Source: Calditrichota bacterium (lineage in GTDB: Bacteria > Calditrichota > Calditrichia > Calditrichales > J004). Taken from it: a stretch of 52,061 nucleotides of DNA. The number at the start of each line of letters is the position of its first letter. Positions within the stretch are counted from its first letter, which is position 1. Shown piece after piece: positions 26,404 through 35,044 of this stretch. The DNA lies in the NCBI GenBank assembly GCA_003696775.1, contig RFFS01000080.1, forward strand, positions 1 to 52,061, written 5' to 3'. The position numbers were made by a program, and so were the translations under genes. The notes under the pieces were generated by a model. The model was not told where the DNA came from. It saw only the letters and a list, made by a program, of their open reading frames with translations, and did not search any database.

Positions 26404-26896
26404 GAGCCTGTTCCTTTATGATGGCGATGATATCTTTTTCAAGGGTCTTTTTAGGATTCTCCACTATCCGGCCGATTTCTTTTCCCTTTTCAAAAAAGAT
26501 AAAGGTCGGCACGCGCTGAATATCCCAACGGCCGGGTTCGCCGTTATTGGCGTCAAGGTCACGATCCACCGCCACCATGGTGATCTTAAAGGCGTCCAGA
26601 CCGTCCATAATTTTTAGAAAACGCGGGACATTGCGTCGGCTGTCACCACACCAGGTACCATAATAGAGTTTGATTTCCATGGGTCGTGCCAGATGCCGGA
26701 TTTCTTCCCGAGCGGTACTATCCGGCTGGTAATTCTCAAAAGCTTCCTTCCAATACGGATAGTCGAAAAACAACTGGGTCCGACTGGTATGCCCCATTAA
26801 CATTCCGGTTTGATCTTTTACTATTTTTTGGGATTGTATCCGGGTGGTACAGGCCAACAAAAAAAACAACAGATAAACGAACAGATACTTTTGCAT
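26396..26896 (-). CDS. Thioredoxin-fold lipoprotein with a single active-site cysteine
   Basis: The 166-residue product has a lipobox (FFLLAC, Cys16), so it should be membrane-anchored outside the cytoplasm. The rest is a thioredoxin fold with YYGTWCGDSRRNVP as the active-site segment, CxxS rather than CxxC, followed by VAVDRD and a cis-proline-type VPTFIFFEKGKE. With one cysteine it is more likely an isomerase, a mixed-disulfide former or a non-redox protein than a classic reductase. It starts 1 base after the rodZ-like gene ends. Confidence 0.85.
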   Translation of the reverse strand: MQKYLFVYLLFFLLACTTRIQSQKIVKDQTGMLMGHTSRTQLFFDYPYWKEAFENYQPDSTAREEIRHLARPMEIKLYYGTWCGDSRRNVPRFLKIMDGLDAFKITMVAVDRDLDANNGEPGRWDIQRVPTFIFFEKGKEIGRIVENPKKTLEKDIIAIIKEQAHE

Positions 26897-26897
26897 C

Positions 26898-27719
26898 TTA
26901 ACGGGCCTCCGTGGTTTGACGGGATTTTATCTTTTTTTTAACGATACCGGCGGAAGAGACGGTAATGGATGTCAACACATCCCCTTTTTTACCGAGAATG
27001 CCTTCATCCTTACCATTAACACGCCAACGTAAACCGCCAGCATTACCTACAATCCCTGTAATTACGGAATCCGCTTCTATTGTTACAGTATGCCCCCGGC
27101 TCAACAAATATTCCACGGTGTCCCGATGGTCTTTAATAAAACGCATCCAGGTGGAATCCACAGCCGATAACTCCAAGCGCACCAATATTTCCTTCGGCCC
27201 TTCTGTGACCTCGCTGACAGCCTCCGCGGCAGAGGGTGTTTTTTGACGGGCTTCGATTTCCCGCGCGATCTGCCTGATGGGTAATTCCGCCACTTTTTCT
27301 TTTTCCGGCGTTTCCACCAATTGAGAGTTGATGGCAAAGAATACAATCAGGGCGATGATAAAAAGCAACGGCAAAACAATGATCATGTTCTTTTTATTAA
27401 ACACGGGATGACCGTCATCCTGTTTGGGAATCAAACGCCGCATGGTGGTTGTGGGCGTGGGCGAAAATGTTTGCTTGCGCAGGGCGCGGAAGGCATCAAG
27501 ATATTTTTGTTCGTCTTCCACTTGCAAATAGGAAAGATACGATTGGAAGAACAGTTTATCATATACCTCGGGAATTTTCTCAAAAGCTCCCGCTTCGATT
27601 GCCTCGAGATACATAATCTGAATACGACTTTCCGCTGAAATTTCCTGAAGAGTTATCTTTTTCGCTTCGCGGTGCGCCTTAAGTTCTTCAAATATATTTA
27701 GGTTATCCGTTGTTTCCAT
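26898..27719 (-). CDS. RodZ-like membrane protein with N-terminal helix-turn-helix
   Basis: The 273-residue product has a cytoplasmic HTH_25 domain (about 8-75, KKITLQEISAESRIQIMYLEAIE), a linker, one transmembrane helix (about 112-130, NMIIVLPLLFIIALIVFFAI) and a C-terminal DUF4115-like beta domain (about 170-262, VRLELSAVDSTWMRFIKD). This is the plan of RodZ, which links MreB to the cell wall machinery; some family members are shape proteins, others have unknown roles. No mre genes are in view. The start overlaps the end of recJ by 17 bases. Confidence 0.82.
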   Translation of the reverse strand: METTDNLNIFEELKAHREAKKITLQEISAESRIQIMYLEAIEAGAFEKIPEVYDKLFFQSYLSYLQVEDEQKYLDAFRALRKQTFSPTPTTTMRRLIPKQDDGHPVFNKKNMIIVLPLLFIIALIVFFAINSQLVETPEKEKVAELPIRQIAREIEARQKTPSAAEAVSEVTEGPKEILVRLELSAVDSTWMRFIKDHRDTVEYLLSRGHTVTIEADSVITGIVGNAGGLRWRVNGKDEGILGKKGDVLTSITVSSAGIVKKKIKSRQTTEAR

Positions 27720-29421
27720 TGAAAACGTTAAAATCCTTTATACGAAGTTGAACCGTGTCCTGACCTTGCCAATTGGATTCTTCAATTACGTAAACAAAGT
27801 TAAAACTTTTCTCTTTTTGCTCCAACACCTGCAAATATTTTGCTCCGTTGAAATAAATGGCATCAATGACCATCCCCTGTTGCTGAGCTTTAAACTTTAA
27901 ATGATTGCCGCCCAACACCCGTACTTTGCCACTGATACGCACATCACTACTTAGAAAAACCGGGCGCATATTCGACGGGCCAAACGGTTCCATTTCCTTC
28001 AGCCAGTGCAACATGCGGCCCGAAATATCCGGAAATCGGATTTCGGCATCCACGTTCAGTTCCGGTAATATACTGTGTTCTTCCATATTTTGCGCGGCGT
28101 ATTCATTAATCGCCTTACGGAAAGCGTCTATTTTATCCGTATCAATTGTCAAACCCGCCGCGCAGGCGTGGCCCCCGTATGAGATCAGAAACTCATCGAG
28201 TTCCTGCAACGCGTTAAATATATTAAAACGATCCGTGGAACGCGCTGACGCTTTCCCGACCCCGTTCTGGTTGGAAATCAATATAGCCGGGCGATTATAT
28301 TTTTCCAATAATCTGGAAGCCACTATGCCGATTACGCCCAGGTGCCAGTCATCCTTATCGAGAACCAAAACCGGGGCGTTTTGCAACTCCTCCGATGCAG
28401 ATATCAGTGCTTCCGCTTCCTGAAAAGTTTGTTCATCGATATCACGCCGTTTTTTATTTTCCGAATTAAGTATCTGCGCGATGTTTTTAGCTTGTTGCGG
28501 ACTTTGGCTGGTTAACAAATGAACCGCTTTTTTGGCATTTGATATACGGCCCACGGCATTCAGCCGCGGTGCCAGAATAAAGACGATAAGACTGACATTG
28601 ATGGTTTGTCGCGATAATCCGGCAATTGATATCAGAGCTTTCAGGCCTTCACGGGGTTTTTCATTTATTTTTTTCAACCCGTAGTACATCAAAATGCGGT
28701 TTTCATCCACAATGTCCACAATATCCGCGGCGGTTCCGAGAGCAACCAGGTCCAGGCTTTGCAGATAAAAGGATTCTTCAAGGTTCAGTTTTTGGCAAAG
28801 TGCCTGAATAAATTTAAATGCGACACCACAGCCGGCCAATTCCTTAAAGGGGTACGCGCAGCCTTCCTGCTTGGGATTCAGGATAGCATAGGCTTGTGGC
28901 GGGTCGCCCACGGGCTGGTGATGATCACAGACAATCACATCCACATTTTTTTCCCGGGCAAAGGCGATCTGTTTTTGCGCGGTAATACCGCAATCCACAG
29001 TAAGGATGAGCGACACATTCAATTCCAACGCCCGGTTAATGCCCCGCTCCGTTACACCATAGCCGTCGTTTTTGCGATCCGGAATAAAAAAATGCACCTT
29101 ACCACCCAAACGGTGCAAACTTTGATATAATATGGAAACGCCCGTAACGCCATCCACATCATAATCACCATAAACCAGGATGTTTTCGCCGTTTTGCAAC
29201 GCTCTGATCAAACGATTGACCGCCGTTTCCATATCCCGCATTAAATAGGGGTCATGTAAGTTTTCAAGGGATGGATGTGTGTATCGCTCGAAATTTTGCG
29301 GAGATGTAATCCCCCGTTGTATCATGATGGAAGCAATGACGGGATCAACATTATTTTGTCTATATACCGTGGGCAGGTCTTCGGTATGTGTTAAATCAGG
29401 TAATATCCATTGATAATTCAT
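27703..29421 (-). CDS. recJ: Single-stranded-DNA-specific exonuclease RecJ
   Basis: A 5'-3' exonuclease on single-stranded DNA of about 572 residues. Motifs of the DHH family are complete: GDYDVDGVTG, TVDCGIT, CDHHQP, and in the DHHA1 domain SYGGHACAAGLT, followed by an OB-like end. The frame extends to 29448, but that would begin inside RNase P RNA; ATG 29421 begins with the normal N-terminus (MNYQWILPD), so I choose it. It lies 18 bases after the 3' end of RNase P RNA and overlaps the RodZ-like gene. Confidence 0.95.
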   Translation of the reverse strand: MNYQWILPDLTHTEDLPTVYRQNNVDPVIASIMIQRGITSPQNFERYTHPSLENLHDPYLMRDMETAVNRLIRALQNGENILVYGDYDVDGVTGVSILYQSLHRLGGKVHFFIPDRKNDGYGVTERGINRALELNVSLILTVDCGITAQKQIAFAREKNVDVIVCDHHQPVGDPPQAYAILNPKQEGCAYPFKELAGCGVAFKFIQALCQKLNLEESFYLQSLDLVALGTAADIVDIVDENRILMYYGLKKINEKPREGLKALISIAGLSRQTINVSLIVFILAPRLNAVGRISNAKKAVHLLTSQSPQQAKNIAQILNSENKKRRDIDEQTFQEAEALISASEELQNAPVLVLDKDDWHLGVIGIVASRLLEKYNRPAILISNQNGVGKASARSTDRFNIFNALQELDEFLISYGGHACAAGLTIDTDKIDAFRKAINEYAAQNMEEHSILPELNVDAEIRFPDISGRMLHWLKEMEPFGPSNMRPVFLSSDVRISGKVRVLGGNHLKFKAQQQGMVIDAIYFNGAKYLQVLEQKEKSFNFVYVIEESNWQGQDTVQLRIKDFNVFNGNNG

Positions 29422-29439
29422 ACATATTCCGGATAAAAA

Positions 29440-29836
29440 CCGGATCAATTATTATAAGCCGAATTCTGTGCCCCTAGGGCGGGAGTTATCAATCTTAGCA
29501 TAACATTACTGTTATGTTTAAGCGACCTACCCGGATACACATGCCGTTTGGCATTCCGGCGGGAAACCGTCCAATGTATCCCTATTTGGCCTTGCATCAA
29601 ACCGGGTTTACCTCACTCCGCCTTGCGCATGCCGGGGCATGTTCCTTTTGGAAACGGATGGTGGGCTCTTACCCCGCCTTTTCACCCTTATCCCTTGTAA
29701 GGGACGGTCTGTTTTCTGTGGCACTGGCCTTACGCCCGTCGGGCGCATTCTAATTTCTCAGAAGGTTTCTCCCTATGATGTTCGGACTTTCCTCCTCGGA
29801 TTTGTTTCCAAGGCAACTCCCTGATAATTGATCCGG
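29440..29836 (-). ncRNA. rnpB: RNase P RNA, bacterial type A
   Basis: The catalytic RNA that trims tRNA 5' ends. On the minus strand it contains the conserved 5' core GAGGAAAGTCCG (29776-29795 region), GTGCCACAGAAAACAGACCG, and the 3' core ACAGAATTCGGCTTAT (29454-29470 region). The ends pair to form the P1 helix: 29824-29836 and 29440-29452 are exact complements over 13 bases, so about 397 nt in all. No separate terminator is seen before recJ, which begins 18 bases downstream. Confidence 0.93.
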
Positions 29837-29850
29837 TTTTGATTTTTAAT

Positions 29851-30558
29851 TTATTTATCTTCCCATACCAGAATACGTCCGCAAAATTCACAGGTATATA
29901 TCTTCTTTTGCTTACGTATTTCGACCACTTTTTGAGGCGGAATATAAGAGTAACAACCGCCACAATGACCGTCTTGTACTATGGCTACTCCCTGTCCGGA
30001 ACGTGCCTCGCGTACAATTTCGTAATCTGCCAGTATTTCTTCATCAAAATCCTTTACGATGGCCTCGCGCGATTTTAACAGTTCCTTTTCTTCCACTTCC
30101 GTTTCAGACAAACGTTCTTTCAGCTCGTCTTCGTTTTCATCCAGTTCTTTTTTAATTTCCGCCAGTTCCGTATCTATTTTGGTTAATTCCGTCATCTTTT
30201 CATCAATGGAAACGGAGAGAGTCGTCACTTCCTTTTCGTAGGAAGTCAGGTTGGATTGCAGGGTTTCAATTTCAACCGTTATGGCGTCATATTCCTTGTT
30301 GGTTTTAACCTGATACAATCGTTCGTTTTCTTCAGCCAATTTATCCTTGGCCTCCTGAATCAGTCGATTTAGTTCGCTGCTGCGTTTTTGCATCTCCTCC
30401 ACGGTTTCTTCCAAACTGTTTTTCGTACGTTCCTTATTGGAATATTTAGCTCTTAACCCCTCAACGATATCCGGCAGATCACCACGTTCCTCGCGCAATT
30501 CATCTAAACGGTTGTCAATCTCCTGCAGTTCAATCAACGTGCTTAACGTTTTTTGCAC
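29851..30558 (-). CDS. Coiled-coil protein with C-terminal C4 zinc ribbon (CdsZ/DUF164-like)
   Basis: The 235-residue product is a long Glu/Lys-rich antiparallel coiled coil (about 1-180) followed by a zinc ribbon (CGGCYSYIPPQ then CEFCGRIL). This is the DUF164/CdsZ plan, typified by H. pylori HP0958; roles proposed for the family include RNA binding and flagellar or secretion chaperoning, with no agreed function. The start is GTG 30558, with a strong GGGAGGAG 5 bases upstream; the open frame upstream adds only five codons. It lies between the tRNA terminator and RNase P RNA. Confidence 0.88.
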   Translation of the reverse strand: MQKTLSTLIELQEIDNRLDELREERGDLPDIVEGLRAKYSNKERTKNSLEETVEEMQKRSSELNRLIQEAKDKLAEENERLYQVKTNKEYDAITVEIETLQSNLTSYEKEVTTLSVSIDEKMTELTKIDTELAEIKKELDENEDELKERLSETEVEEKELLKSREAIVKDFDEEILADYEIVREARSGQGVAIVQDGHCGGCYSYIPPQKVVEIRKQKKIYTCEFCGRILVWEDK

Positions 30559-30563
30559 TTTTA

Positions 30564-30571
30564 CTCCTCCC
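30564..30571 (-). promoter_or_regulatory. Ribosome binding site fixing the GTG start of the CdsZ-like gene
   Basis: GGGAGGAG, an almost perfect anti-16S match, lies 5 bases before GTG 30558. No ATG occurs close downstream that would use it. Confidence 0.75.
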
Positions 30572-30574
30572 AAT

Positions 30575-30611
30575 AAAAAAAAAGTGCATTTTTTACGGGA
30601 AAATGCACTTT
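30575..30611 (-). terminator. Intrinsic terminator after the tRNA
   Basis: On the minus strand AAAGTGCATTTT (30600-30611) pairs with AAAATGCACTTT (30581-30592), forming a 12-bp stem followed by a run of T (30575-30580 and further). It lies about 75 bases downstream of the tRNA 3' end and upstream of the CdsZ-like gene. Confidence 0.85.
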
Positions 30612-30686
30612 ATGATTTTTTTAAATATTTGTTTTTTCTTTAGATACCTGGCAATCTCTGCTCATAGTCTTCTCTGAATTTAATAG

Positions 30687-30760
30687 TGGGCCCACAGGGA
30701 CTCGAACCCCGGACCAGCCGATTATGAGTCGGCGGCTCTAACCAACTGAGCTATGGGCCC
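30687..30760 (-). tRNA. tRNA with CAT anticodon, probably Ile2 (lysidine type)
   Basis: A complete 74-base cloverleaf: acceptor GGGCCCA/TGGGCCC, D arm GCTC..GAGC, anticodon stem GCCGA/TCGGC with loop CTCATAA, T arm CGGGG-TTCGAGT-CCCTG and discriminator A. The CCA end is not encoded. A CAT anticodon can be Met or the Ile2 that TilS modifies to read AUA. C4-G69 and C5-G68 in the acceptor stem are the TilS-type pairs and the sequence closely resembles Bacillus and E. coli Ile2, so Ile2 is favoured. Confidence 0.93.
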
Positions 30761-30839
30761 GTTTTATTTTTGACGAGCACAAAATTTAGAAATGCACCGT
30801 TTAAAAATCAAATCTTATTAAGAAAAATCATTGTCTTTT

Positions 30840-32720
30840 TTATTTTGGTTCCCGCCCGTTCAAAATCGATGTCAATATAGAGCGAAAGGCACTTTCCGCA
30901 AAGGTGTGGATCACAGTCGGGCCTTTTTGTTCCACTCGCGCGGGTTCTTTTGACGCGGGACTTATATGAATGATGTATCGGAATACACCGATCATCTTCC
31001 CCACTTCATTTTCCTGTATCCAAAGTGGATGTATATCCAAAGAATCTCGCAACAGGGTTCGGAATTCCCTGCTGCCGGCCCAGGCTGTTTGTGTATCCCA
31101 TATAAGCGGCGGGCGATGAAAAACAGGAAGTCCGATATACATCGGATCATCGTTTCGGGGGCTTTCCAACAATATCGCTCCGGAACGGGGTATTATGATT
31201 TCAATCGAATCCGCCTCTTCCGGATTTAACTGGAATGCCCGGCAGATGGCAACGGACTGGCTTTTGGAGCTGCCCACACGTTTTTTACGCGCGGATGTAG
31301 CCCATAATCCATGTTTATCCAGGGCAAATATTTCCACCCATAGCGGAGAACCTTTCACGGTATCCGCGTCCCTGCCCTGCGTATCATAAAGACGACAAGT
31401 ATGTGCGTTGGCGTGGGTTGTCGTCCTGGGTAAATATAACCGGATGCGCCTGTCTTCGCCCGGGGAAGGTGCCGGGGTGTTATTGACTATTAATCCTTCC
31501 GCAAGGTCCCGTGTTCTAATGGATAGCTGCCAGCGTTTCCCTTTCAGTAAAAATTTACCCCTGTAGGCACCATATTCCAGTTGCAGGGCACGCCAAATCA
31601 ATGGAACATGCACCGCAATATCATCCGCTTTATTTTGCCAGCTTACCGTATGGTATTCGGGATGATATAAAGGAGCGGCCGCCGGAATGCATGCCAGATG
31701 CCCCTTTTTTTTATTCCATTCCAGACGGATATGTTTGTCCACTTTTAATTTTATTAGACCGGGAATGGTTATCCGGGTGAATTGTTTGCCGCCGGCGGAA
31801 TAAACACCGGCTTTAATGCGACTATTACAAAATTCCACAATATATGGCGTCGCATCACGGTTCATCTCAACAGTCAGCGCATCGGATGTTTCCCTGTAAT
31901 AGATTTTATCCGTCCAGTCACGCATGGCAAGCAACAGCGGCTTGTGGGCCGGTGCGACGCAATGTAACAATTTTTCCCACAGGTGCCTTGTCCACCATGG
32001 ATTGTAATGTATAACGGTTAGGATGAACGGGATCAACCGCGGATCATTGTTCCGCCACATTTTGGGCCACAGCCGTTCACAGGCCGGTAAGGCCAGCCGG
32101 TTCCAAAAATCTTGCATGGCCTGCTTCGATAACAATTCCACGGGCTCCATCGTGCGCGAGGTATCCAGCGCGGAAGCCATTACCCGGTTGTACAGCTTGT
32201 CCAGTAAGGAATCGTTCAGTCCCTTATGCCGTTGTACAAATGCCTGGAACCACGTTTCTTCAAAACGATTCAGCCAGGCGCGGTCGTGGGTGCGAATTTT
32301 AGACAGCGGATGCGCGTTTCGGCTTTCTTCCAGATAGAGGGCAAGTTCCGGGATATCTTTCGTATGTAAACAGGATAAAAAACCGGATGCGCCGGCATCC
32401 AATTGTGTAATATTCTGCTTTATGGCAAGACGGTCGGCAATATGTTGATCATCACTTAACACAAAAGCGGCTCGCGGGGTTTCCAGGATTTCCACGCGAC
32501 TCGAGTTAGCGTGTCCTGTTGTTAAAACCCAGTTGGTTTGCGGTATCAGGCTGTGCGCGCAGCCTTGCAACAAAGAGGGATTGAAAAACTCGTAAAAACT
32601 TGTCGATGTGTAATGAGAAACCAAAGGCACCATTGCCGCCCGACCGGATAACGGACGGGTGAAATTGAGCGCCTGCCGGATATGTTGCAGATAAGAAGGG
32701 ATATCGAGCGTTTGTTTCAT
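30840..32720 (-). CDS. Large soluble protein of unknown function coupled to rseP
   Basis: A 626-residue product that I do not recognise. It has no signal peptide and no transmembrane helix. Residues about 1-230 are mostly helical with many Trp, Leu and His; 300-580 look beta-rich (FCNSRIKAGVYSAGGKQFTRI, RIRLYLPRTTTHANAHTC, SIEIIIPRSGAILLE). There are few cysteines and no enzyme motif. Its ATG overlaps the rseP stop by one base (TAATG), so it is made from the same message. The frame is clean across 1.9 kb, so it is a real gene. It might serve RseP or the envelope response, but that is only context. Confidence 0.8.
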   Translation of the reverse strand: MKQTLDIPSYLQHIRQALNFTRPLSGRAAMVPLVSHYTSTSFYEFFNPSLLQGCAHSLIPQTNWVLTTGHANSSRVEILETPRAAFVLSDDQHIADRLAIKQNITQLDAGASGFLSCLHTKDIPELALYLEESRNAHPLSKIRTHDRAWLNRFEETWFQAFVQRHKGLNDSLLDKLYNRVMASALDTSRTMEPVELLSKQAMQDFWNRLALPACERLWPKMWRNNDPRLIPFILTVIHYNPWWTRHLWEKLLHCVAPAHKPLLLAMRDWTDKIYYRETSDALTVEMNRDATPYIVEFCNSRIKAGVYSAGGKQFTRITIPGLIKLKVDKHIRLEWNKKKGHLACIPAAAPLYHPEYHTVSWQNKADDIAVHVPLIWRALQLEYGAYRGKFLLKGKRWQLSIRTRDLAEGLIVNNTPAPSPGEDRRIRLYLPRTTTHANAHTCRLYDTQGRDADTVKGSPLWVEIFALDKHGLWATSARKKRVGSSKSQSVAICRAFQLNPEEADSIEIIIPRSGAILLESPRNDDPMYIGLPVFHRPPLIWDTQTAWAGSREFRTLLRDSLDIHPLWIQENEVGKMIGVFRYIIHISPASKEPARVEQKGPTVIHTFAESAFRSILTSILNGREPK

Positions 32721-34036
32721 TAAAATAATAAACGGTTGACATCTACAAACAAGACAAAAACAATAAACATTAACAATAATGCCATGCCCACCTGTTGCAC
32801 GCGCAACCGGGTTTTAATGGAAACTTCACGACGGGTGATGCCTTCGATGATCAAAAACACAAGATGGCCGCCGTCCAGTACCGGTATGGGCAGGATGTTA
32901 AAAAAAGCCAAAACACTGCTTAAAGCGGCGATCAGATTCCACAATTGCACCCAACCCGCTTCGGCGGCATCACCGGCCATTTTTACAATCATTAAGGGGC
33001 CGCCTATGGTTTCATCGGCGGTTTTGACGCCGGATATCCACCACCACAGACCTTTAATATTAAAGGCGATAATTTCAAAAGGTTGCCGGACACCGTAAAC
33101 CAGGGCTTCTTTTAGGGAAACCGGCAAGTGTTCCACATAAACGCCTATGCCTATAATACCATAGGTTTCTTCCTTACCCTCGCTGGTGGTCATGTTTTGC
33201 GTGGCCGGTGTTATTGTTCCTTTCATGTGTTGGTCGCCGCGCATCCATTCAATGGCAATGGGCCGGCCGGGATGACTACGAATTATTTCGGTCATTTCCT
33301 GCCAGGTGGACACAGGCTGTCCGTCAAGGGCTACAATACGATCGCCGGTTTGCAAACCCAGTTTACCGGCGGGCATATCCGGACGTACCTCGCCCACTTT
33401 GGCCGGGAACATAGGCGAAATTCCCAACAACTCTCCCTTTTTCCGACTTAAAAGTTCTTTTTTATAGGTTAAGGTTTGGATCGTTCCGTCACGTTCAATT
33501 TTGAAGCGGACGCCCTGATCAATATCATCATAAAAATATTGGATAATTTCATTCCAGCTATGCACCGGCTTATCATTCACCGAAACGATTTTATCACCGG
33601 TTTTAAACCCCACAACCCGTGCCACGGGGCTTTGCTCTTCCACCTGAATACGGGTAACGGGTGTAATGGTTTTCCCCTGCGTAAAACTCAACGCGGCATA
33701 GATGACCATGGCCAGAAGCAGGTTCATGATAACACCGGCCGTGATGATAACCATACGTTTCCATACGGGCTTGGAACTGTATTCATCATCGGCGCCGGTT
33801 ATTTTTGTATCCATACTTTCATCTACGAAACCGGCCATTTTCACATAACCGCCCAAAGGTATGGCGGAAAGACACCATTCTGTGTCACCGATTTTTTTGG
33901 AATATATTACGGGAGGCATGCCGATTGAGAATCTTTCCACACGGACACCCATTAAACGCGCGGCCCAGAAGTGTCCCAATTCATGAATGATGACAAGAAT
34001 GCCAAAAACAAATATACCTGAAATTATTGTGAGCAT
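32720..34036 (-). CDS. rseP: Site-2 intramembrane zinc protease RseP
   Basis: Cleaves membrane-bound anti-sigma factors and leftover signal peptides. The 438-residue product has the zinc motif HELGH (18-22) in the first transmembrane helix, two PDZ domains (about 125-200, with EEQSPVARVVGFKTGDKIVS, and 210-285, with MPAGKLGLQTGDRIVALDGQ), and the second catalytic motif NILPIPVLDGGHL near 380-392 in a later helix. Both PDZ domains are present, as in E. coli RseP. It is preceded by the terminator at 34117-34143 and followed by the coupled orphan gene. Confidence 0.95.
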   Translation of the reverse strand: MLTIISGIFVFGILVIIHELGHFWAARLMGVRVERFSIGMPPVIYSKKIGDTEWCLSAIPLGGYVKMAGFVDESMDTKITGADDEYSSKPVWKRMVIITAGVIMNLLLAMVIYAALSFTQGKTITPVTRIQVEEQSPVARVVGFKTGDKIVSVNDKPVHSWNEIIQYFYDDIDQGVRFKIERDGTIQTLTYKKELLSRKKGELLGISPMFPAKVGEVRPDMPAGKLGLQTGDRIVALDGQPVSTWQEMTEIIRSHPGRPIAIEWMRGDQHMKGTITPATQNMTTSEGKEETYGIIGIGVYVEHLPVSLKEALVYGVRQPFEIIAFNIKGLWWWISGVKTADETIGGPLMIVKMAGDAAEAGWVQLWNLIAALSSVLAFFNILPIPVLDGGHLVFLIIEGITRREVSIKTRLRVQQVGMALLLMFIVFVLFVDVNRLLF

Positions 34037-34109
34037 AAAAAGTAGTTTCTTTAAATATGAATGATTTCAAAATGCAAACTGAAACGTATCCGGAAGATAA
34101 AAGTTCGTA

Positions 34110-34143
34110 TAAAATAGCAGACCCGGTACATAACCGGGCCTGC
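34110..34143 (-). terminator. Intrinsic terminator after the outer membrane protein gene
   Basis: On the minus strand GCAGGCCCGGT (34133-34143) pairs with ACCGGGTCTGC (34117-34127) over 11 positions (one G-T) around a 5-base loop, followed by ATTTTAT (34110-34116). It lies 13 bases past the stop at 34157 and closes the envelope operon. Confidence 0.85.
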
Positions 34144-34156
34144 TTCGAAAATTCAA

Positions 34157-34981
34157 TTAAAACGTCAATCCGTATCCAAGTCCTGCGAAAGTACTGCCGG
34201 AACGTGTTCCGATTTCGGCTTTAATGCCAAATATGGAAGCGCCCACGGCGAGACGCAAACCATTACTATCCAGTGTGCCGGATTGCTCCGAAGCGTTCAC
34301 CTGGCCCACCTGGGTGGCTGTGGCGTAAACCCAGCTGACATCCGTGGTGCCCATGTCGTAAGCTATTTTACCGTATACACGCACCAACAACAGATCATAA
34401 CTGATCATGGCGCCAATATTCACGGTGGAAAATTTCAGATCGATACCGGAATCCACGGTACCGGCTTTCTCACCGTTATCCAGGTAAACATCCCGGCTGT
34501 CGTTTATCGCGAATCCCATGGTGTTGTAATCGGCAAAAACGGCCAGGGCCGGAAAAGCAGGAATGGGTATCAGGTCCGACAGTTCATATTTTAAGCCGAA
34601 GCCAAGCACCTGAAGGGATAATCCCTGTACCTCGGTTTCCGGAAAGAAACGGGCGTAGGCTTCAAAACCCATGGTACCGAAACCGGCTTGTAAACCCAGA
34701 CCGGCCGGCAAATAACCGTCTTCCGTCAAACCGACGGCTTCATTCGCGGGAAAAGAACCGGCGCCGACAAAAATACCCGCGCTGATGCGAAACAGGGTCG
34801 GCCCGCTGGCATCGGTCCAATCCAGCACATTCATGCTGGCATGGGCGGCGTTGTTTATACCGTCCATCTGCTCGGATAGCTTATCCAAATCGGAAAAAGT
34901 TGTAAAATCAAGATCGCTCTGGGCAAACAAAGGCCCGGTAAATAATGTCAAAGCTAATAATAAAACAGATAAAATACGCAT
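34157..34981 (-). CDS. Predicted outer membrane beta-barrel protein (DUF6588-like)
   Basis: The 274-residue product starts at ATG 34981, with AGGAGG 5 bases before it; the frame is open a further 19 codons upstream without a site. It has a signal peptide (LSVLLLALTLFTGPLFAQ), then alternating amphipathic beta segments (LGLQAGFGTMGFEAYARFF, VLGFGLKYEL, LAVFADYN) and ends in aromatic residue F (GLGYGLTF), as outer membrane barrels do. It resembles DUF6588 proteins of the FCB group; this family name is from memory. It is the last gene before the terminator. Confidence 0.75.
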   Translation of the reverse strand: MRILSVLLLALTLFTGPLFAQSDLDFTTFSDLDKLSEQMDGINNAAHASMNVLDWTDASGPTLFRISAGIFVGAGSFPANEAVGLTEDGYLPAGLGLQAGFGTMGFEAYARFFPETEVQGLSLQVLGFGLKYELSDLIPIPAFPALAVFADYNTMGFAINDSRDVYLDNGEKAGTVDSGIDLKFSTVNIGAMISYDLLLVRVYGKIAYDMGTTDVSWVYATATQVGQVNASEQSGTLDSNGLRLAVGASIFGIKAEIGTRSGSTFAGLGYGLTF

Positions 34982-34986
34982 GATGT

Positions 34987-34992
34987 CCTCCT
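34987..34992 (-). promoter_or_regulatory. Ribosome binding site fixing the beta-barrel gene start
   Basis: AGGAGG lies 5 bases before ATG 34981 on the minus strand, and this start places a normal signal peptide at the N-terminus. Confidence 0.75.
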
Positions 34993-35044
34993 GCTCTTGT
35001 GTTGACAAAATATACAACTTCCGTGACGAAAGGTGCAAATCGGT

